A stretch of 39,144 nt of DNA, taken from NCBI RefSeq assembly GCF_017104645.1, contig NZ_JAAGPF010000033.1, positions 1 through 39,144 on the forward strand. The letters are read 5' to 3'. Shown here piece by piece: positions 16,635 through 25,315 of this stretch. Position numbers and translations under genes: made by a program. Position 1 is the stretch's first letter. Every line of letters begins with the position of its first letter. A model generated the notes under the pieces. It ran no database searches. It saw nothing but the letters and a program-made list of their open reading frames with translations, and was not told the DNA's origin. This stretch comes from Burkholderia sp. Ac-20379. GTDB lineage: Bacteria > Pseudomonadota > Gammaproteobacteria > Burkholderiales > Burkholderiaceae.

Positions 16635-17256
16635 GCTCTAGGGTTTATTGATCACACGTCTATCCCACAAGAATTCGAGCGCTCTTCAACGCAACGCTGC
16701 ACACCCCGGGTTCTGCCTTCATTGTGCCACGCGTCTGAAGTTTAGATGAAATGTAGATCGCGAAATTGCAGCACGCATAGCCACTGATAAGACGAGTCCG
16801 GCCGGCGAGCGGGCACAAAGAGGCGACGACAATGGTGACATAGCCTCACCGTTCGCCGTCAAATCGGCCACCAGCTGCGTTTTACCGAAGAATGGTCACC
16901 GACGTTTAGAACAAACGTCTTCTGGAAAAGGGCACGAAGGACTGCAATGGGTCGACTAAGGTCGGCCGCACTTGGTTGCTTGCGGCCAAAAGCGGCCATC
17001 TGGATACTACGGCTAAACGACCGTTGAACTGTAATTAGCGGACGTGCGCGAGGAGAGTCGAAAAGGACTCGTACAAACGCCTAATGCGTCTTGATCCGCG
17101 GCCGAAACGCTTTGTGTGAACGCCGCCGATACTCAAAAGCGCACCTCCAGTTTCCGTTCAACGGCGCCGTCCGTGCATGTCCTCACGGACGATGCGAAGG
17201 GGCGGCAGGACCTGTGCGTCAGAGGGGGAAAGCCACGGCGCGTGGCGCCGATCCGC
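16635..17256. other. Intergenic region upstream of the phosphatase/kinase operon
   Basis: 622 bp without a supportable gene. It contains GC-rich short repeats (two GCGGCC motifs near 16980-17000) and no open frame with family features. It presumably holds the promoter of the phosphatase operon at its left end. It separates two modules whose base composition differs: the HEPN/hsd genes to the right are more GC-rich than the kinase genes. Confidence 0.4.
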
Positions 17257-18138
17257 TTATGGTGCGCCCAGTAACATGTTGTTGAGCGCCGTCTTGCTGG
17301 GGACCTCGCCCTCCTCGACCATCCGCACGAGCACCCGTTGCAGGATGTTGAACGTCTGAACGAGGTGCATGGTGTTGTGCTTCGGTTTCCCGTGCGCCGC
17401 GGCGGACCGTTTGTCGTACAGGTCGAAAATCTCGCGTTGGAGAGCCAGCCGCGGTTCACCGGGTGGGTGCACGTACGACGCGATGAGCACCGACACGCGG
17501 AACCGCAGTTCCGACGTGGAGGGCGAGAACAGCGCTTCGAGCGCGCCCCACAGCGACACGAGCGTCAGCGCGTGGTGCGGGACAAACGTGGACAGTTCGA
17601 ACGCTTCCATCGCCAGGCGGAAGTCCGCGTGCGATGCCATGAGCGCGACGGCGTTCGACCAGTATTTGCGCACCCAATCGAGGTGCGCCGCCTCGTTGCC
17701 GGGGTTCCCCAGAGCCAGTTCGACGTATTGCTTCGTGGATTCGACGGGCGTGAGACAGATCTCCTGATCCGGCAGCGACGCTACCTCGGAGAGGGAATGC
17801 GTCGATTGCACGAGAAAGCGAATAATCGGATTGACGAACAGCCGCAGCACGCTAGTGATAGTGCGAGCGACCTCGTACGGTGTTAGATCCCCTGGTGGCT
17901 TATAGCAGCTGGGGATGACCAGTTCCACGTGGACGTCGAATCTGTCGTGACGGGACATCGCCTTCCACGGGCCCGGGTGATGCTTGCCCGGCGCCTCGGG
18001 CGGGTTGAACGCCATCGTGTACGAACTCATGAGGTGCGCATACGTGCGACGCAGGACTAAACCTTGCCCGAGGTCGATCTCGTCCTTGCCGGGCGGCAGG
18101 TGCAAGCCGGCGATCCCGGCGTAGAACGTCGCGTTCAT
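17257..18138 (-). CDS. Apea-type HEPN domain protein (293 aa)
   Basis: The C-terminal half matches Apea-like HEPN domains: SLWGALEALFSPSTSELRFR (about 195-213), then an amphipathic helix region, and YDKRSAAAHG (241-250), which contains the R-x4-H RNase motif (Arg244, His249). The N-terminal 180 residues are unassigned. HEPN domains with this motif are often metal-independent RNases in defence and toxin systems. It lies 55 bp downstream of hsdS on the same strand, so it is probably the last gene of the R-M operon. It may be a backup abortive-infection effector, or just a neighbour; this is inference from context. Confidence 0.72.
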   Translation of the reverse strand: MNATFYAGIAGLHLPPGKDEIDLGQGLVLRRTYAHLMSSYTMAFNPPEAPGKHHPGPWKAMSRHDRFDVHVELVIPSCYKPPGDLTPYEVARTITSVLRLFVNPIIRFLVQSTHSLSEVASLPDQEICLTPVESTKQYVELALGNPGNEAAHLDWVRKYWSNAVALMASHADFRLAMEAFELSTFVPHHALTLVSLWGALEALFSPSTSELRFRVSVLIASYVHPPGEPRLALQREIFDLYDKRSAAAHGKPKHNTMHLVQTFNILQRVLVRMVEEGEVPSKTALNNMLLGAP

Positions 18139-18192
18139 GCGGGGTAGTCGTCAGGTGTGGATAGAGCCCTTAGCCTCAGGGTCTGAGATGGC

Positions 18193-19371
18193 TCACGTTG
18201 GAAAACACTGAGCCATTAGAGCACGGAATGCGGCCTCGGCTTTTTCCAGCGACCGACGCTGCTGAGCCGCCACGTCGGCAAGCGCCCGGCACTGCTCCTC
18301 AAACTTCTTCTGCAAATGCTCGGGCGGCAACGGAATACGAAACGCCTTTAACTCTTTGCTGTTGATGTTCGATTGCCCGACTGCGCCGCGCGCCGTGGCG
18401 AAAAGCACCCGCTTCATGTGCGGGGAGTTCATGAACGCCCACACGTAGGTTGGCGAGACCATCGTACGATTCACACGGAGCCGGATAAAATACGACGCAA
18501 GGATGGCATCGGTTGATCCGTCCCAAAGACCAGTCTTGCCAACAAGCTCCTTGCTGTTGGTCCGGTTGAACAGGATGTCGCCCTCACGCAGCCCAAACCG
18601 CTCGACCTCTTCGGCCTCCAACTCGACGTATTTCAAATCGTTCAGGTCCAGATCGCCCGCATAGGTCACGTTCCCCATTCGGATCATCGGCAACCCAACC
18701 GCGTCACTGGACGCTTTCGCACTGCTGCCGTAGTCCGCCGATGCAAGGATGTCGCCAAATGTGGACATCGGCCAGTCCATCGGATTGGTTCCGGGGTCGC
18801 CGAAGATCCCCGCGAAGGTGGCAGGCAGAAGATCTGCCACAACGCGCTGCGCATCTTTACGCAGTTTGATAATGCCGTCCGCTCGGGACAGCAGATCGAC
18901 TATCTCGCGCTGCTTGGCGTCGGAGCGCATCGGAACCGGAAGGCCCTCCAGGAAACCAGATCGCAAACTGTGGACGGTTGCTCCCTTCTTCACACCTTGC
19001 TGGATGGTGTGCGCCGCGCGTGCACGCAAGAACCAGTACACATAGTCCGGATCCACTTTGCTGGCGTCCGGCGTCAAGGCTTTGATGTCTTGGTTGAACG
19101 CGAGCGGGCGCGCCGTCTGTGCGACGGGTAGGGTATGCGCAAGGATGCCGGAGCGCACAACCACCAGAATCGTCTTCGCTGGAACGAGGCTTGTCGCGGA
19201 GTTTTCGACCGCTTCGGCCGATATGTGGTCCGTGGCGTCCTGGATCAGGCTGCTTTTCATATCCTTGGGCGATACCCAAGGAATGTCGCCCCGCCAGAAC
19301 GCGGCATTGGCCTTGCTCGGCGTACCGCCATGCCGGATCGCGCACAGGTCTCTTAACTGCTGAGTGGTCAT
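18193..19371 (-). CDS. hsdS: type I restriction enzyme specificity subunit S (392 aa)
   Basis: DNA-recognition subunit of the type I complex (R2M2S1). There are two target-recognition domains: the first opens with LRDLCAIRHGGTPSKANAAFWRGDIPWVSPKDM (reported here as positions about 7-39) and ends in a helical spacer at about 145-175 (KQREIVDLLSRADGIIKLR). The second begins near 195 (STFGDILAS) and ends with the C-terminal spacer coiled coil (EEQCRALADVAAQQRRSLEKAE). Two different TRDs imply an asymmetric bipartite target that I cannot predict. The start at 19371 overlaps the hsdM stop as ATGA; the earlier open frame is not needed. Complete, no frameshift. Confidence 0.92.
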   Translation of the reverse strand: MTTQQLRDLCAIRHGGTPSKANAAFWRGDIPWVSPKDMKSSLIQDATDHISAEAVENSATSLVPAKTILVVVRSGILAHTLPVAQTARPLAFNQDIKALTPDASKVDPDYVYWFLRARAAHTIQQGVKKGATVHSLRSGFLEGLPVPMRSDAKQREIVDLLSRADGIIKLRKDAQRVVADLLPATFAGIFGDPGTNPMDWPMSTFGDILASADYGSSAKASSDAVGLPMIRMGNVTYAGDLDLNDLKYVELEAEEVERFGLREGDILFNRTNSKELVGKTGLWDGSTDAILASYFIRLRVNRTMVSPTYVWAFMNSPHMKRVLFATARGAVGQSNINSKELKAFRIPLPPEHLQKKFEEQCRALADVAAQQRRSLEKAEAAFRALMAQCFPT

Positions 19372-20990
19372 TGAACGAACTCCACCCACGCCGTGCTCAA
19401 CGCCTGCACTTCCCCGGCGATCTCATTTTCGAGCGCCGCCAGTTCGTCGAGCAGTTCTTTCGGGTCTCGATGCTCGACCGCAGCGTTGCTCAGCGGACGG
19501 TACTGCCCGGCGGAAAGCTTGAACTCGTTGGCGCGCAGCGTGGCCACGTCAGCGAACCACCATTTTTCCTGCCATTCGTCCTCGGCGGTTCGGCCTTGCC
19601 AAGCGGTCAGTTTCGTCTCACGCTCGTAGAACACGTTCGCTAGGTCGGGCAAGTCGTCGGCCTCAATGGGGACGTCATGGTTCGCGTCCATCTTGTAGCC
19701 ATCATTGTCCGCGTGCAGGAACAGCACGTTCTCCGTGCGCCCGCCCTTCCTGAAGAACAGCACCGAAGTTTTTACGCCAGAGTACGGCTGGAACACTCCG
19801 CCTGGTAACGAAAGGACCGCATCGACTCGGTTGTTCTCGACCAGTTGGCGCCGGAGTTCCTTGTGAGCACCGGTAGAGCCAAACAGAACGCCTTCCGGGA
19901 TGATGACACCGCACCTTCCACCGTCGCGCAGACTGTCGATCATGTATTTCAAGAAGAGCAGCTCGGTCGCAGTGCTGCTGCCAACCTTCACATCCTCCAC
20001 CACTCGGTCCTTGTCCACGCGACCGGCGAACGGCGGGTTAGCGAGGATTACATGAAAACCATCGACCGGCAGACCCAACGCTTCCTTATGCTCGCGTTCG
20101 ATGGTCGTCGTCAGGACGTTACGCAGGCGGACCCGAACGTTCGGCAACCCGCGCAAGATGAGGTTCATCGTCGCTAGGTGAACCATCTTTGGATCGACGT
20201 CATTCCCGTAAAAGGTTGCGTTCTGTAACGCCGTGTTTTGTGCGACTGACAGCCGGTCACCCGCGCCGCGCCGTTGCTGCTTGCCGTCCATCTCGACCAA
20301 CTCGATTGCACTGGGGGAGGAGTTCGCTACACGGATGTGGTTGTAGGCGGCAACAAGGAATCCGGCGGTGCCCGCAGCAGGGTCGTAGATGGTTTCCCCG
20401 ATCTTCGGGTCTATCATTTCCGTGATAAACCGGATCACGTGCCGGGGCGTGCGGAACTGACCAAGTTCGCCAGCCTGTTTGATTTGCCGCAGGACATGTT
20501 CGAAGAGGTCGCCTTTCGTGTCAGCGTCCGCCGCATCCAGCCTTAGACCGTCCACGAGGTTGATCACCTGCGTGAGCACGGTCGGGTCCGTGATGTTCAG
20601 ACGCGCCCCGTCCATGAAGTTGTGCGCCGCGTTTTCGCCCATTGCGGAGAAGAACGGAAACACTTCATCGCGCAGGAAGCGCACGAGCGATTCGCCCGAC
20701 ATGGCTTTCGCCCACACCGACCATTTGAAACGGTCACGCGGGATCGTGTCTTTGCCAGCATCGGCGTTGAGCGGGTTCTTCACGTTCCACTCGCCAGCGA
20801 ACAGGCTCGGATACGGGCGCTTGAGCACCCGGGCCTTCATGGTGTTCTCGGCGTCAATGCCTTCGATGAGGTAGAAGAAAAACAGGAACGACAGTTGTTC
20901 TGCGTTTGACACCGGGTCCGGATAACCGCCGCCGAACAGGTAATCTCGAATCTGGTCAATCGACCGCCGCATGTTCGGAGTTAATGGCAT
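19368..20990 (-). CDS. hsdM: type I restriction enzyme methyltransferase subunit M (540 aa)
   Basis: N6-adenine methyltransferase subunit. The helical HsdM N-terminal domain is at about 5-155. The catalytic domain follows, with FRTPRHVIRFI (179-189), SAM motif I DPAAGTAGFL (203-212) and catalytic NPPF (318-321). Methylates the host target sequence and, with S and R, forms the restriction complex. The start ATG at 20990 has AGGA close upstream. It lies 26 bp downstream of hsdR; its stop overlaps hsdS. Intact, with normal length for the EcoEI-like (type IB) group. Confidence 0.94.
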   Translation of the reverse strand: MPLTPNMRRSIDQIRDYLFGGGYPDPVSNAEQLSFLFFFYLIEGIDAENTMKARVLKRPYPSLFAGEWNVKNPLNADAGKDTIPRDRFKWSVWAKAMSGESLVRFLRDEVFPFFSAMGENAAHNFMDGARLNITDPTVLTQVINLVDGLRLDAADADTKGDLFEHVLRQIKQAGELGQFRTPRHVIRFITEMIDPKIGETIYDPAAGTAGFLVAAYNHIRVANSSPSAIELVEMDGKQQRRGAGDRLSVAQNTALQNATFYGNDVDPKMVHLATMNLILRGLPNVRVRLRNVLTTTIEREHKEALGLPVDGFHVILANPPFAGRVDKDRVVEDVKVGSSTATELLFLKYMIDSLRDGGRCGVIIPEGVLFGSTGAHKELRRQLVENNRVDAVLSLPGGVFQPYSGVKTSVLFFRKGGRTENVLFLHADNDGYKMDANHDVPIEADDLPDLANVFYERETKLTAWQGRTAEDEWQEKWWFADVATLRANEFKLSAGQYRPLSNAAVEHRDPKELLDELAALENEIAGEVQALSTAWVEFVQ

Positions 20991-21016
20991 AGGTCCTACC
21001 TTGCGTATTGATGAAG

Positions 21017-23158
21017 TTAGTGCGCAACCGGCTGGTCGCTTGGCGCGTCAGGAGCGCCTGAATCGTCGACAGGGAAAAGCGCAGCGTTCAGCGAGCCAAT
21101 GATGTTTTGGACTGCTTCGCTCGATCCGAAGACACGCTCAGCTTCGCGCAGGCCGCCCATTTGCGAAAAGGTATGGAAATAGGCGAAATGCTCTGCGAAC
21201 AACTCCGTGAGGTCGTCGGCGTTTGCGCGGATCTGCGCACCGAGGATGCGCAGCCAACGGTCCTGTTCTGCCGAAACGGTCTGCTGCAAACGCCATGCTT
21301 CGAAGCGAGCGCCCAATTCTTCGGCTCGCTGCTGCGAGGCGTCTGGGAACTGCATATTCCCGTCCTCGTCCATCGTGATCCACTCACGCGTGGACGGGTC
21401 GATGTGATCGTCCACATCTAGTGACAGCAGTCGCGTCGGTTCGTACTTCTTCGTTTGTGGCGTCTTGGACACGACGATGCCGCCCTCACCCACTGCGTCC
21501 TCGTCACCGTGGTACGCCACCACACCCACGAAGTCGAACATAGTGAAAACGGGCTTGTTCTTCGCCTTTCGTGTGCCGCGACCGCGCATCTGCTGATAGA
21601 GGATAGCGGAGCGCGTGAAGCGCGCGAATACGAGGTTCACGACGTCCGGACAGTCGAAACCCGTATCCAGCATGTTGACCGACACCAGGATCTGCGGAAA
21701 CTGCTCTTTCTTGAACCGTTTGATCTTCGCCATTGCGTCGATCGTGTCGTCCGGCCCTGCGCCCGACACCACGTAATCGGCATAACGGACATCCGGCGAC
21801 GGCTTTTTGTCCGCGAACTCGGCGTCGAAGAGGTTCGCCAGCGTCTCGGCGTGCTTCTTGTTGACCGCGAAGACGATGGTCTTTCCGATCAGCGGCATCC
21901 GGAGTACGCCCTTCTGGTCCGTGAAACCGTTTTTGAGCACGTCGCGGAACTCGCGGACGATGGCACGGTTACGCTCGGGGATGGTGAACCGACGCTCAAG
22001 AGCGGCCGGGTCGATCATGATGGGGTCGCGGCTCGCAAACAGTTGCTCGAACTCAGCGGAGGTCTCGTCGTCCATCGCGGACCAGTCGATATCGTTGCGA
22101 TGAACCTCGAATCCGCCTTCTGCAGCTGTCTTCACGGTTTTTGCTGCGTAGACCTGATATGGGACGAGCCAGCCATCCTGAATGGCGTCTTTCAGTTTGT
22201 ACGAGAAGTTCGGTTTATCGACCTCAAAGAACCGAAGCGTGTCGCGCACGAACTGATGGTCTTCCTCATCGGCCTGTGCGTCGTCGAGGTTGGCGACGCA
22301 GGGCGTGGCGGTCAGGCCAATCTGCACACCGTCGAAGTATTTGAGAACGCCAGACCACTGCCCGTAAATACTGCGGTGACACTCGTCGGAAATGACCAGA
22401 TCGAAGTAGCCAGACGAATACTCGGTATAAACGTTGATCATGCTCTGCAACGTCGTCACCGTGATTCGCTTCTCGTCCTGGAAGCGGCGCCCCGCGCGCA
22501 GCACGTACGCGGGATAGTCCGGCAGGTTTTCAGCGAAGGCGTCTTCGGTTTGCTTCGCCAGTGGGATGCGGTCCACCAGGAAAAGCACGCGAGTGATGGC
22601 GTTGGCTTCGAACAGCCGCTTGATGAGTGCCGCCGCCGTACGCGTCTTGCCGGTGCCCGTCGCCATTTCGACGAGCAACTTGCGCCGGCCCTGCTGCATT
22701 TCCTCGCAGAGCTTGTCGATACACTTGGCCTGGTAGTCCCGCTCCACGATCTTCTGGTCGATCGGTACGGACAACAGGTCCTTGCGGACGGTCAGGCTCG
22801 CGAAGCGGCGTTCGAGATCGTCTTGCCTGAAAAATGTCTTCACCGGATGCGGAAAGGCTTGCTTTTGCCACTCCCAAAAGAGCACTTCGGCGCCGTTTGC
22901 CAGAAAAATGTAAGGTACTTTCAGGTGCTCTGCGTAGCGCTTCGCCTGCGCCGCAGCGTCTGCTGGGTTCGTCGTGAAGCGCTTGGCTTCGACGACAGCC
23001 AGCGAACGCCCATGCCGGTCGCATAGAACGTAGTCGGCACGTGTGCCGTCCAGCATCACCACCTCGTACCGCACCTGCGTCGGGTCGGTGGTCTTCCATC
23101 CCTGATCCGCCAGCAGGGCGTCGATCAGCACCCGGGAGAACGCTTCGTTTGTAGCCAT
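21017..23158 (-). CDS. hsdR: type I restriction enzyme endonuclease/translocase subunit R (713 aa)
   Basis: ATP-dependent DNA translocase and nuclease. The N-terminal nuclease domain carries a PD-(D/E)xK pattern: Asp42 in RADYVLCD and Glu57-Ala-Lys59 in VVEAKR. The SF2 helicase motor has Walker A MATGTGKT (165-172), DECH (258-261), LTATP, and motif VI YQQMRGRGTR. At 713 residues it is shorter than EcoKI-type R subunits and closer to the EcoEI-like form, with an EcoEI-like C-terminal region. All catalytic motifs are intact, so it is predicted active. First gene of the R-M-S operon; AAGGA precedes the ATG at 23158. Confidence 0.93.
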   Translation of the reverse strand: MATNEAFSRVLIDALLADQGWKTTDPTQVRYEVVMLDGTRADYVLCDRHGRSLAVVEAKRFTTNPADAAAQAKRYAEHLKVPYIFLANGAEVLFWEWQKQAFPHPVKTFFRQDDLERRFASLTVRKDLLSVPIDQKIVERDYQAKCIDKLCEEMQQGRRKLLVEMATGTGKTRTAAALIKRLFEANAITRVLFLVDRIPLAKQTEDAFAENLPDYPAYVLRAGRRFQDEKRITVTTLQSMINVYTEYSSGYFDLVISDECHRSIYGQWSGVLKYFDGVQIGLTATPCVANLDDAQADEEDHQFVRDTLRFFEVDKPNFSYKLKDAIQDGWLVPYQVYAAKTVKTAAEGGFEVHRNDIDWSAMDDETSAEFEQLFASRDPIMIDPAALERRFTIPERNRAIVREFRDVLKNGFTDQKGVLRMPLIGKTIVFAVNKKHAETLANLFDAEFADKKPSPDVRYADYVVSGAGPDDTIDAMAKIKRFKKEQFPQILVSVNMLDTGFDCPDVVNLVFARFTRSAILYQQMRGRGTRKAKNKPVFTMFDFVGVVAYHGDEDAVGEGGIVVSKTPQTKKYEPTRLLSLDVDDHIDPSTREWITMDEDGNMQFPDASQQRAEELGARFEAWRLQQTVSAEQDRWLRILGAQIRANADDLTELFAEHFAYFHTFSQMGGLREAERVFGSSEAVQNIIGSLNAALFPVDDSGAPDAPSDQPVAH

Positions 23159-23723
23159 GTCCTTGAGCCGTTGGGACTTTTGTTTATTTTAAGGGTGCGC
23201 GTAACAATGCGGAGGGATTTTACCCCGCCGGCGGTCCGCCAGCGTAAATCGTCGGAAAATCCGGGACTGGTGTGCGAGTTGCGAGGGGGTAGTTTGCCGA
23301 CTCTGCAGCCACTGACGCTGTGATGCAGTCCGAGATAGGCCAGCGCGTCGCGGCCGACACCGCGAAGTGGCACCGGTTAGTTGAACTGCCGCAGCGGCTG
23401 CAATTAAGCTAAGAACAGCCATTGGATGCTTGAGGTTCGAATGTGGAGACGGGTCGATAGCGGCCCCTCCATCTGGCGGCTCGCCGGAACTGCCGATCAC
23501 CAAGGGCGGCGGCGCTGCGACGTCCTAACCGGCAAGCGTATGTACTTTGGCGAAGCGTCCACGGGTGCCGAACGACGTGGCCAGTGATATCTATTCACTA
23601 CGCTCACATCGCTGGCGGCCTTCAAGTTGATGTTTGAGTCAAAGTGGGCCTAGACTGGATAAAAAGTAAGGCTGGTCGCTGCCTCACGGTGGCTTCGGAC
23701 TACAGAACAACCTATCTGGCCTT

Positions 23724-23746
23724 TTTTGCTCAAAAAATGAGCAAAA
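23724..23746. repeat. 9-bp inverted repeat with A5 loop
   Basis: TTTTGCTCA (23724-23732) and TGAGCAAAA (23738-23746), perfect, loop AAAAA. A sibling hairpin of the same size lies at 24072-24094. Confidence 0.7.
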
Positions 23747-23890
23747 TCCCGGTTTTTTCGGACCACCCTGGGCCGACAGCAGTATGTCGCGTCGCACCAA
23801 TATTTACAATTTCATTTCAATCGAAAATCCCGGGGCATAGTGTCGCCGTGCGGCCACTCGCGACCCAAACCCTAGACCCGGTCAGTCGGA

Positions 23891-23954
23891 GCCCATGACG
23901 GGCCGTAAAATTGGCCCCATGGGCATCTCCGCTCCCAATCAGTCGGACTGGGAG
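23891..23954. repeat. tandem stem-loops in the non-coding region
   Basis: First stem-loop: GCCCATG (23891-23897) with CATGGGC (23918-23924), with an inner pair GGGCC/GGCCC. Second: CTCCCA (23932-23937) with TGGGAG (23949-23954). They are adjacent and could form a structured DNA or RNA element. Confidence 0.55.
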
Positions 23955-24071
23955 AGGGCCAAATCTCAAATAAAGTAAAAATTGCCGATTACATGACGAT
24001 CAATCCTACCCTTTTATTGCTCTTGAGAGGAATGTGATACATTTCTCCCGTAGATGAGCCGTTTTTGAGTG

Positions 24072-24094
24072 TTTTTGTCATTTTTTGGCAAAAA
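24072..24094. repeat. 9-bp inverted repeat with T5 loop
   Basis: TTTTTGTCA (24072-24080) and TGGCAAAAA (24086-24094), one wobble pair, loop TTTTT. Same arm and loop size as the hairpin at 23724-23746, and a similar TCYCG sequence follows each. Confidence 0.6.
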
Positions 24095-24309
24095 TCTCGC
24101 GTTTTGCCTCTCTGCCTCGTGATTACCTGCACGTCTTTCAGCTCTGCCTGGGCGTCGCATCTTCAACGGCTCCCGCGACCTACTTCCCGCACCTAACTTT
24201 CCTGAAACGCTCTTGTATCGCCTCGCGTTTCAGTCTTTCCACCCTTGAGCTTGCTTCCGAACATAAGTTCGGTGCCTTTGCACGCTCAAATTATTCCGGA
24301 TACCTAACT

Positions 24310-24603
24310 ATGAACACGTTTCATTGTGGTCCTCTGTTCCCTCTCGGATTGATTGTCGCTACGCCCGGGGCGCTCGATCTTCTTGATCGAACCGGCACAA
24401 ACGCCGATGAGCTACTTCGACGACACGGCAAAGGAGATTGGGGAGTGGTCTGCACAGTCGACGCTCGGTCGAACGATCTCGCTGTTACGAATCAGACCCG
24501 TCCGCTGTCAGTGTACGAACTTGGAAACATTCGCGAACGGCTATGGATCATCACCGAAGCAGATCGCCGATCAACGACTCTTTTGTTGCCGTCCGAATAC
24601 TGA
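24310..24603 (+). CDS. small conserved plasmid/island-type protein (97 aa)
   Basis: Starts MNTFHCGPLFPLGLIVATPGAL and ends with RLWIITEADRRSTTLLLPSEY. The overall pattern matches a small family, common on plasmids and integrative elements of proteobacteria, that I recognise by shape but for which no function is known. The frame is open further upstream (from 24085), but that part lacks similarity, so the ATG at 24310 is preferred. Followed after 4 bp by the cysteine peptidase-like gene, a likely two-gene operon. Confidence 0.68.
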   Translation: MNTFHCGPLFPLGLIVATPGALDLLDRTGTNADELLRRHGKGDWGVVCTVDARSNDLAVTNQTRPLSVYELGNIRERLWIITEADRRSTTLLLPSEY

Positions 24604-24607
24604 CGCG

Positions 24608-25258
24608 ATGGAGTTCACAGTACAAAAACTCCATCCGGCTCTTCAGTGCGGCCAACGCCTCATGCTAGCCGGCTCGAATACTCCAGCGTTCAGTTTTCAA
24701 GGCTCTTGGGACGGTGGCTGTGCCCTGCACGCAGCAGCAATGGCACTCGCAATGCTTGGGTGCCTATCTGATCCACTGCGTATGTCGTCGCGTCGTCGCA
24801 GCCCTGAAGCGGACTTCTGGCGTCGCGCACAGCGGTTTTATCTCTCAGGCGTGTCACTTGATGAACTGCAGACATTGATTCGAGAACTATACTGGGGACT
24901 ACATCCGACCAACTTCGAAGGATCGCATGCCGAAGTTCTTCGATTCTGCGAGCAGGAGGTGTCGCGTACTCGGCCAGTAATCCTGACTTTTCGGCAGCCA
25001 TGTCAGACCGCACTGCATGCGGCACTTGCTGTCGGACTCGAAGGACGGAAAACCGGCCGGATTTTTATCGTACACACGTTGCTAGTGATCGACTCAGCGG
25101 AAGCAGAGCCCGTACTCGCGGCCTACAACGCACGGTTGACGCACACAACAAATGCTCGAATCAGATCGAGTGAGCACGCACAGTACGTCACCGGATTCGA
25201 TAAGCGAAAAGTCGCACTCGCTGGTGCTATGTCGATCCGACACAGGAAGCAGTCGTAG
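24608..25258 (+). CDS. predicted papain-fold/C39-like cysteine peptidase-type protein (216 aa)
   Basis: SWDGGCALHAAAMALAMLG (about 33-51) places a Cys (38) at the start of a helix, as in papain-like and C39 peptidases. HAALAVG (His 137) begins a strand and VIDSAE (Asp 162) follows, in the order Cys-His-Asp of that fold. No signal peptide or membrane segment. The substrate is unknown; it may process a partner or be a non-peptidase relative. The ATG at 24608 follows the upstream gene by 4 bp; the earlier open frame overlaps that gene and is not used. Confidence 0.6.
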   Translation: MEFTVQKLHPALQCGQRLMLAGSNTPAFSFQGSWDGGCALHAAAMALAMLGCLSDPLRMSSRRRSPEADFWRRAQRFYLSGVSLDELQTLIRELYWGLHPTNFEGSHAEVLRFCEQEVSRTRPVILTFRQPCQTALHAALAVGLEGRKTGRIFIVHTLLVIDSAEAEPVLAAYNARLTHTTNARIRSSEHAQYVTGFDKRKVALAGAMSIRHRKQS

Positions 25259-25315
25259 CGAAAGTCGCAGATCTGTAGCCGATTTCTCGCGGCTGCGTGA
25301 CGTTACTGCCAAAGA

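Larger units (their letters stand above)
23159..24309. other. 1.15-kb non-coding, hairpin-rich region between hsdR and the plus-strand module
   Basis: Divergent intergenic region carrying the hsdR promoter at its left end. I find no convincing gene. It holds several inverted repeats: 23724-23746, 23891-23924, 23932-23954 and 24072-24094, with a 9-bp direct repeat TCAGTCGGA at 23882-23890 and 23939-23947. Structure of this density is usual at origins, oriT or complex promoters; the function is unknown. Confidence 0.55.

Noticed and set aside
21455..23026. Plus-strand open frame opposite hsdR
   Set aside because: Antisense shadow; hsdR motifs are complete on the minus strand.
23644..23898. Short plus-strand open frame in the structured non-coding region
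   Set aside because: It overlaps hairpins and has no recognisable features.
23159..24309. CRISPR array
   Set aside because: Repeats are few, differ in sequence, are unevenly spaced and no cas genes are near.
24085..24309. N-terminal extension of the 97-aa protein
   Set aside because: The extension overlaps the hairpin at 24072-24094 and lacks the conserved pattern that begins at the Met at 24310.
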